From assembly GCA_009760885.1 (NCBI GenBank), contig CM019704.1:16106929-16170928 (forward strand): a stretch of DNA of 64,000 nucleotides, given 5' to 3'. How positions within the stretch are numbered: the first letter of the stretch is position 1; each line of letters begins with the position of its first letter. Positions 59,201 to 64,000 of this stretch are shown in pieces. Source of the stretch: Achatina immaculata. Its lineage: Eukaryota > Mollusca > Gastropoda > Stylommatophora > Achatinidae. A program made the translations under genes and the position numbers. The notes under the pieces were generated by a model. It was not told the origin of the DNA and searched no databases. It saw only the letters and a list, made by a program, of their open reading frames with translations.

Positions 59201-59781
59201 TAATATTGTCAGTCAATGTAATTACACTGCTCTTAATGTTTCCAAAAAGTTATACTATTCATAAATGTTAAAGACTTCGTACATCGTGTGTATATATATA
59301 TATATATATATCTGCATATATATATATATATATCTGCACCAACTAAAACCTCCATCAGTTTCTTCATAACATTATTTGTGTATGTCACTGCAACATGCAC
59401 TAACGTTCATTGTTTCACTGTTTTATTTGCGTCGGTGTCCAAAATCTGGTACACGCGACGTAAAGATTTTGACCATGAGCGATTTCCAGCACCTTTCTGT
59501 CATTATCCAACGATTTTAAGTCTATTTTTAATGTCACGGACAAAAATAATACAGGAAAATTCTGACTTACAGAGTTTCTCCATTTTTCGCCACACCATTC
59601 AAATACTGTTCCAGGATTGGAGGGATTTCCCGCGACGTATTTCTCGAGTAGGCTGAAATAGAGGTAAAATTAATGATTACCTACACATTTAAAAATAATA
59701 TAATTTTTAATGATATGACCATATGTACCAGAACGTATACATACCCGTCAAAGCATCTAAATAATCTTCGTTATTTGCCAT
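48870..59781 (-). CDS. PPP4R2: Serine/threonine-protein phosphatase 4 regulatory subunit 2
   Basis: PPP4R2 binds the PP4 catalytic subunit and, with PPP4R3, directs it to nuclear targets including DNA-damage and centrosome substrates. Nine minus-strand exons join in phase: 59781-59745, 59652-59571, 57270-57100, 56458-56365, 54484-54447, 53565-53367, 52380-52255, 51310-51151, 50209-48870. Together they give 2,247 nt, 748 residues plus stop. Family hallmarks in order: [91 protein letters not shown]. The last 500 residues are low-complexity, serine- and acid-rich, and finish EPMDQE, like the EPMEQD end of the human protein. The human protein is about 417 residues, so the tail here is much longer. 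The start is the first ATG before the conserved core. Exon 7 is the least certain, because it carries no recognisable family motif. Confidence 0.94.
50242..50510 (-). mobile_element. LINE 3' fragment (family D) in PPP4R2 intron 8
   Basis: Minus-strand reading gives [30 protein letters not shown] and [15 protein letters not shown] with a stop inside. Lies 30 bp upstream of the exon 9 acceptor. Confidence 0.85.
51151..51310 (-). CDS. PPP4R2: PPP4R2 exon 8: acidic/serine tail
   Basis: Acceptor is a long T run then AAAAAG; donor ACAG|GTAGGA with one base carried. Encodes [35 protein letters not shown] and a serine run, ending ELSASDTG. Acidic and disordered in appearance, as in the vertebrate tail. 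Confidence 0.85.
51570..51990 (-). mobile_element. LINE C-terminal fragment (family E-like)
   Basis: Minus-strand frames include [53 protein letters not shown] and QAHHVLHRV. This is the region after RT and RNase H of jockey-like LINEs, with the C.C...Q...HVL zinc-knuckle. Frameshifted. In PPP4R2 intron 7. Confidence 0.75.
52255..52380 (-). CDS. PPP4R2: PPP4R2 exon 7: probable tail exon
   Basis: Acceptor CCTTCCTCAG, donor ACTGTG|GTCAGT, exactly 42 codons, phase 0 at both ends. Encodes [40 protein letters not shown] and TV. No motif of its own; called from splice sites, an unbroken frame and composition like the tail. It could be an alternatively used exon, since skipping it keeps frame. Confidence 0.72.
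52410..52990 (+). mobile_element. Family F element, copy 4
   Basis: Starts CCCTGGGAACAACTGTGTTA at about 52411, has a short internal duplication (GTGAGACAGGGAACATAGAT, twice), and ends AAATCAGGGTACCATGCATC. In PPP4R2 intron 6, about 30 bp upstream of the exon 7 acceptor on the other strand. Confidence 0.8.
53367..53565 (-). CDS. PPP4R2: PPP4R2 exon 6: linker
   Basis: Acceptor TGTCTTACAG, donor CAG|GTAATA, phase 0. Encodes [31 protein letters not shown] and a proline/threonine-rich run ending EQKPAQQ. The NGM...FP..S...SNI spacing resembles the human linker. Confidence 0.88.
53801..54302 (+). mobile_element. Tigger1-like MITE
   Basis: Ends CAGGCATATCTTGTTGTATT and GTCTCAGAGGTACACCTG, with TA on the left. 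Inner parts such as AGACTATAGTGTAAACAT and CTTGCAACATTTCAAACTTC read like the outer parts of vertebrate Tigger1 as I recall it. The transposase is deleted. In PPP4R2 intron 5. Confidence 0.7.
54447..54484 (-). CDS. PPP4R2: PPP4R2 exon 5: 38-nt microexon
   Basis: Acceptor TTTTTACAG, donor GGGAG|GTATAA with two bases carried. Encodes [12 protein letters not shown]. It matches the end of the human core (NVMVVSCVYP) immediately after the exon 4 homology. Confidence 0.9.
54500..56364. other. PPP4R2 intron 4
   Basis: No exon or transposon family recognised. A short GATGAT-rich patch at 55,660-55,700. Confidence 0.45.
56365..56458 (-). CDS. PPP4R2: PPP4R2 exon 4: [12 protein letters not shown] block
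   Basis: Acceptor TTTCTGACAG, donor GAAAAG|GTTTGA, phase 0 exit. Encodes [20 protein letters not shown] and [11 protein letters not shown]. This is the most conserved segment of the family. Confidence 0.95.
57100..57270 (-). CDS. PPP4R2: PPP4R2 exon 3: core
   Basis: The acceptor is TTTCATGAAG, not the TTTCAG seven bases further on: only this choice keeps phase and restores [10 protein letters not shown]. It continues [17 protein letters not shown], then [20 protein letters not shown] and FNG. Donor AATGG|GTATGT, two bases carried. Confidence 0.92.
57440..58075 (+). mobile_element. LINE 3' part (family C), fairly intact C-terminus
   Basis: Plus strand reads [20 protein letters not shown], then [60 protein letters not shown] and [14 protein letters not shown]. 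Ends GGCACTTAAGGTTCAGAGAG with an (AG)n tail. Long open frame of about 190 codons, so comparatively young. In PPP4R2 intron 2. Confidence 0.88.
58138..58814 (+). mobile_element. TTAA-flanked MITE, copy 6
   Basis: TTAACTCTATCAGGGCCACC to GCAGGGAAAGAGTTAA, 677 bp; shares AGAGTTTTTTAGGAAAAAAG with copies 1, 3 and 4. In PPP4R2 intron 2. Confidence 0.8.
59290..59336. repeat. (TA)n microsatellite
   Basis: Two TA runs separated by TCTGCA. Confidence 0.95.
59571..59652 (-). CDS. PPP4R2: PPP4R2 exon 2: start of conserved core
   Basis: Acceptor CTATTTCAG, donor ACTCT|GTAAGT with two bases carried. Encodes [20 protein letters not shown] and VAKNGET. The EIPP.LEQYL..VAK.GET block is characteristic of PPP4R2. 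Confidence 0.93.
59745..59781 (-). CDS. PPP4R2: PPP4R2 exon 1
   Basis: Encodes [12 protein letters not shown] plus one carried base; donor ACGG|GTATGT. Short and weakly conserved, but the phase and position fit exon 2, and the ATG is the only start just upstream of the core. Confidence 0.85.
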
Positions 59782-59860
59782 TGCTTTTTTTTTTTTCGAT
59801 CCGTAACAATACGAAGGTCGAGATGGCGACTGACGGAAGTGACGTAAAATGGAAATATGG
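59782..59860. promoter_or_regulatory. Candidate PPP4R2 core promoter with ETS/CRE-like composite site
   Basis: CGGAAGTGACGTAA at 59834-59847 fuses an ETS core (CGGAAGT) with a CRE-like TGACGTAA half. GAGATGGCGAC at 59820-59830 resembles a YY1 site. It sits 40-80 bp upstream of the PPP4R2 start codon, typical of TATA-less housekeeping promoters. Function is inferred from motif and position only. Confidence 0.45.
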
Positions 59861-59892
59861 CGATTGCTTTATCCTCATTATCTTGTGGGGAG
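59823..59892 (+). other. Candidate first exon of an unknown divergent gene
   Basis: ATG followed by 23 open codons (MATDGSDVKWKYGDCFILII then LWG) and GGAG|GTACGG, an acceptable donor. It lies head to head with PPP4R2, with the ATGs about 42 bp apart. I do not recognise the protein and no partner exon is visible in the remaining 4 kb, so it may be chance. Confidence 0.2.
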
Positions 59893-60277
59893 GTACGGTC
59901 TAGATCTCAATTTTAATTAATGCGTATATATTTTAAAATCTTAATTTCAGTTGATAATATTATTTAACTAAGCAAGATTGTATTTAGTGCTTTGTAAAAA
60001 AAATTAAATAAGTATTTATCTTCTTTTACAAAAGTAGCTATTAAGCTGTTTACCCCCTCACATATAGACTTGACTGTCCCAAATACAATGCTCACATGCC
60101 CAATTGATGCCAATTTTGGGAAACGGCAATACACTTTAAGAATTCGGTAAAAACTTGGGTATATTGCAAATTTATTACTCCCTTTGTTTATAGACAAAGT
60201 GCTTTCTGGAGCTTAAATAATGAATATTATTGAATATTTCCTCAGATTTTCACAGGAAAAAAATGAGGAAGACCATC

Positions 60278-61600
60278 ATTCATTCATTCATTTGCATGTC
60301 CCTTCCAGAGCTTTGCCTCCCTAACAGCATTTCTGTAGGCCTTTCGGTTGTAAACAAGATGGCCTGCTGCTGATTCATCCATTTGTAGATAATCAACGAT
60401 GTCTTGCAGCCATCTTCGCCTTGGTCTTTCTCTCTTTCTCTTTCCCATTGTGTACCCTTCCAATACGGTCTTCTCTAGATTATCATGACGTTTAATGTGT
60501 CCAAAATATTTCAGTTTTCTCTCTTTAATCCTCTCTACTAATCAGCCTTCTTCAATATAAATTAAGTTCTTGCAGTATGGATATATTTGTTCTTTTTTGT
60601 GTCCATGATATTTGAAGAACTTTTCTGTAGCATTTACATTCAAAGGCATTTATGCGTTTCTCGGCTGTTTTGTTAAGTGTCCAGGTCTCACAGGCATAAA
60701 TTGCGATGGGAAAGATGCATGCTCTTAAAAATCTTATTTTTGTGGTTCTGTCTGTTCCTTTCCACAGGTTCTTTAGTTGTTTTACTTTCTGAAGAGCGAT
60801 AGATGTCCTCCTTTTAATTTCCCTCATTCATTCATTCATTTGCATGTCCCTTGCGGAACTTTGCCTCCCTAACAACACTCCTGTAGGCCTCTCTGTTGTG
60901 AGCAAGATGGCCTGCTGCTGATGCATCCATTTGCAGATAATCAACGATGATCGTTGTATCTCCATTATTAGTTATCAGTGATCCAAGATATTCAAAACTC
61001 TCCACTTCTTCCAGTTTTTCCTCATTGATACATATATCAGCTGCCTTGTTTGTTTTGTCAGTTGTCATCAATTTAGTTTTCTTCGCAGGTTTTGTTCTTC
61101 GCTACTCTTACGGACTGACATAATTAGTTTTTCCATTCCTTTTTGTGTTGTAGACAGTAATACTGTGTCATCAGCATATCTAATCTCTGGTATTTCATAA
61201 CCTTCAATTGTTATGGCATTCTGTGTCTACATCTTCTCCGACATTCCTCATTATATTTATAACAGTAAACAAGTTAAATAAGTAAGGCGACAATATACAC
61301 CCCTGACGGACCCCTTGTTTTATGTCAAACCATGTTGTTGTTTCACCATTTATTCTTACTGCTGGTTGTTGGTCTAGATACAGCAGTGATATTAATTGTA
61401 TCAAATGTGTTGGAAATCTCATTTTTTCCCATTATTTCCAAAGTTTCTGGTGTTGTACACAATCAAATGCTTTTGAGTAGTCTATAAAGGATAAATATAG
61501 ATTCGCATTAAACTCTCTGCATTTTTCTCTTATTAATCTTATATTTAATATATGATCTCTTGATCCTCTTCCTTGCCTGAAACCAGCTTAGATCTTATTG
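60278..61600 (-). mobile_element. LINE (family A), longest copy, RT to 3' end
   Basis: Minus strand from 61600: LYLSFIDYSKAFDCVQHQKL (RT domain A), VRQGCILSPYLFNLF, EIRYADDTVLLSTTQKGMEK (catalytic YADD kept), KLEEVESFEYLGSLITNNGD, REIKRRTSIALQKVKQLKNL, CETWTLNKTAEKRINAFECK and the AGHLA...FRKGHANE end. Interrupted by frameshifts and by a 120-bp insertion of the same family at 60832-60952. Lacks the endonuclease and everything 5' of RT. Confidence 0.88.
60832..60952 (-). mobile_element. LINE 3'-end fragment inserted into the same LINE family
   Basis: The last 120 bp of family A (TCATTCATTTGCATGTCCCT to GCAGATAATCAACGATG) sits inside the sequence that should read ATTTCCCTCATTGTATCTCC, as it does at 7108-7127. 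Confidence 0.82.
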
Positions 61601-62381
61601 ACTTCTTCTGTTTTCTTACGAAGTCTACACATTATGATGGAAGACCAACACCAGACGTTTTCTTTAAGGAATCAATCAGTCATGTCAGTCTCAGTACTTC
61701 TAATCAAGCCCTATTAAGTCCAGTCGATGCATTGGTCTTGGGCCCGGAGGGTTTTCCGTGCTTTAGGGGTGGGCTAGAGTGGAGTGTGGTGGATAAAAAC
61801 TGATAAGCAAAAAGGGGAGAGGGTGGATAGTTGCGCCGGCTTACAAAGTTTCTGTCCGATGTGTTGCTTGTACTGGACGTACTGTTCTCGTATTAAAAAA
61901 AAGGCAACCAAACCACAACATCGTATGAAAGTCGACGATTTATTTAAAACACCAATAGCTGTTATTAGAAACTGACCATAAATTATTATATACGTAGATG
62001 CGTGAATGAAAATGCAGAGATTTTTAAATTTCAGCGAACTCTTGCATTCTGTAGCACAAACTGTTGTTGGGTTTAAGTATATAAAACTATATAAATATAC
62101 ACAAAGCTGCTGTAGTTAAGCTGTAATGGCATATAAACAGACGTTAAAAAAGTGGAGAAAGAGTTATTAACTAACAAACCACACAGTTGTAACGTTTCGG
62201 CTTACGATATATTCATAAATGAACTTTGTACAAGACAATGAAGTATGAAGAGAAAGTGTATATTTAGACTCAGTGTCTGAAATTTAAAGTGTTGAAATAC
62301 AGTATTTCATTTTGTAGTTACTCTAATGATATGGAAAAGATTGATTTAGACAATTAACAAAAGTCCACGGACCACCTTCTT
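61601..62381. other. No gene recognised
   Basis: AT-rich. A plus-strand open stretch at 61573-61803 has no recognisable product. Confidence 0.4.
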
Positions 62382-62700
62382 ACATCCTTCCCGTGCCGCT
62401 AAACGTCACATAGGGCCCTCATGGTAGTTCGCCAAGATTTCCTGTCTTCGGCGAGTTTTTCAGTCTCATCAAGGGATGTTATGCCCACTAAACTGGCCTC
62501 TCGCAACAGTTTCATCTTTAGAGTTTCACGTGGTCGACCTCTTTTTCTTCGACCTGTTGTGTTCCACTTAATAGCTTGTTTGGGGATCCTCTGATTGTTT
62601 CTTCTCATCACATGACCGACATGACCCCCTACTGTTTCAAAATCCAGGTCATGGACCCCCATACTTTGGAAAAGGTTCATATCTGTATGGTAGCTATATG
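62382..62700 (-). mobile_element. LINE 3' fragment (family D), best copy
   Basis: Minus strand: GGHVGHVMRRNNQRIPKQAI, KWNTTGRRKRGRPRETLKMK, LLREASLVGITSLDETEKLA, EDRKSWRTTMRALCDV. C-terminal tail of a non-LTR retrotransposon; open to the stop. Confidence 0.85.
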
Positions 62701-63187
62701 CTCCAAATGTAAAAGAATTTTTTTTTCAGAAAATATGGTAACCTATAACGAGTAAACGCTACACTACACTAAAAAAAAACAAAAACGCGGTAAACTTTGA
62801 TGAGTTTTCAAAATTACAATAACGTAGTTAAAAAAGGATAGACAGCAACTAACAGTTCTACTTGTCATGGCAAAAAAGAACCTTGAGTTTTTGTCACGGA
62901 CACCCACGCAACCACCACTTGGGAACCACTGCTGTAGACAAACTTGTGATTTTAGATGTTCCCAAGATGGATTTTGGAAAGAGCGTGGTAGTTCCTTAGA
63001 TGATCGGGGAAGAGGATAGTAATTCCTTTGATGATCTTGGGAAGAGTGTGGTAGTTCCTGTGATGATATGGGAAGAGACTGGTAGTTTCTCTGATTATTT
63101 TATGGATGGTGATATCTCCACTGAATATATAGGAAAATAATGATACGTCTTTTATTGATCTAGGAAGAGATGATCCGCAGATATTCT

Positions 63188-63201
63188 GAGAGAGAGAGAG
63201 C

Positions 63202-63232
<31 letters not shown>

Positions 63233-63234
63233 CA
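63188..63234. repeat. (GA)n microsatellite
   Basis: A GAGAGA tract broken by one CGG triplet. A (C)n run also occurs at 63415-63428. Confidence 0.95.
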
Positions 63235-63921
63235 GACAGAGTGGTTCCTCTGATAATGTTGTACAGTTGTACTACATGGTTTCCTGCTATAGAAAACAAT
63301 AATGATAATTTACAGCAGAGTCACAAGTCGTGATCTGAAGCTTTTTTGATACACGTTGGTGCTCTGAATGTACATTTAGTGGCATGCAGGGCCAATCCTA
63401 GGAATATTCTACAACCCCCCCCCCCCCCTGTACATTAACATACCTTTGTGCCTCACCTAATTCTCAAAGCAACATTTAATATTTTGAAACTGATTACGCT
63501 TTAAGCTTTAGCATGTCCGAGCAGTAATTTTAAATAACATTAACAACAATGTATAAATCAGTGAACAAAAAATCATAAGATAAAAAATAAAATCATAAGA
63601 CATACTATCAATATATTATCATTGTCATCGTCGTGATCCTCATAATCATCATAACCATCATCATCATTATCATCATGACAAAAATGATGCATAAAATTGT
63701 TTGATGTTGCAAACACTGACAAAAAAATATTTGGAAGATTATTGCAACTCTTTGAAGTTAATTTTGCTTTTGCAGTTTTTATCATTTTTCTCTAGATACT
63801 GTGACTTTAAAATGTAGAAATAGTTCTTTTTCTTCTACTGTAATTTTTTTTCAACTGTCTTACGTTGGTAAGAGCGAGAGAGTGGCCATTACGAGTGAAA
63901 TATAAAAACTATACACTTGAC
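63235..63921. other. No gene recognised
   Basis: AT-rich, with an imperfect ATC/ATCATC-rich patch at 63,610-63,680. Confidence 0.4.
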
Positions 63922-64000
63922 GTTAATATACGTGCTGTAATGAATGATGTAGACGAAGAATATTACGATTCCATAACAATTGGAGGTTATGAAATACCAG
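63922..64000 (+). mobile_element. LINE reverse transcriptase fragment cut by the window edge
   Basis: Reads VNIRAVMNDVDEEYYDSITI then GGYEIP. This corresponds to the segment just before YADD in the LINE at 60278-61600 (NIMRNVGEDVDTE... then GYEIPEIRYADD). The rest lies outside the window. Confidence 0.65.

Overview
This is animal nuclear DNA: AT-rich, intron-rich, and full of transposon relics. Two protein-coding genes can be rebuilt exon by exon. The repeat content (several LINE families, tRNA-derived SINEs, TTAA-flanked MITEs, mariner and Tigger relics) and the gene structure suggest an invertebrate, most likely a mollusc. The phylum is an inference from general knowledge, not something the sequence proves.

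The plus strand from 8,598 to about 44,100 carries a CRELD gene (cysteine-rich with EGF-like domains). Ten exons encode a signal peptide, a CxxC-containing N-terminal DUF3456 domain, a WE region, furin-like cysteine repeats and two calcium-binding EGF domains. An eleventh exon offers two 3' solutions in the same phase. Reading through its internal donor gives a hydrophobic, probably membrane-anchored CRELD1-like end. Using the donor and a last exon 6.7 kb downstream gives a soluble CRELD2-like end finishing in KEEL, an ER-retrieval-type tetrapeptide. One gene may therefore make both forms.

The minus strand from 59,781 down to 48,870 carries a nine-exon gene for PPP4R2, regulatory subunit 2 of protein phosphatase 4. 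It has a conserved N-terminal core and a long acidic, serine-rich tail ending EPMDQE. Its first exon lies beside an ETS/CRE-like element that may be a bidirectional promoter. The 3' ends of the two genes face each other (convergent).

The rest is mostly repeats. About 29.7-34.8 kb, inside the long CRELD intron 10, is a nested stack of elements that includes a 1.3 kb inverted repeat. Six copies of a TTAA-flanked MITE are scattered through the window, two of them inverted around CRELD exons 4-6. LINE 3' fragments of at least five families occur on both strands. Minisatellites with units of 30, 30, 41, 45, 48 and 61 bp are present, the 61-bp array being interrupted by a LINE. Large intronic stretches show nothing recognisable. 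No complete autonomous element, functional tRNA or rRNA gene, CRISPR array or prokaryotic system is visible.
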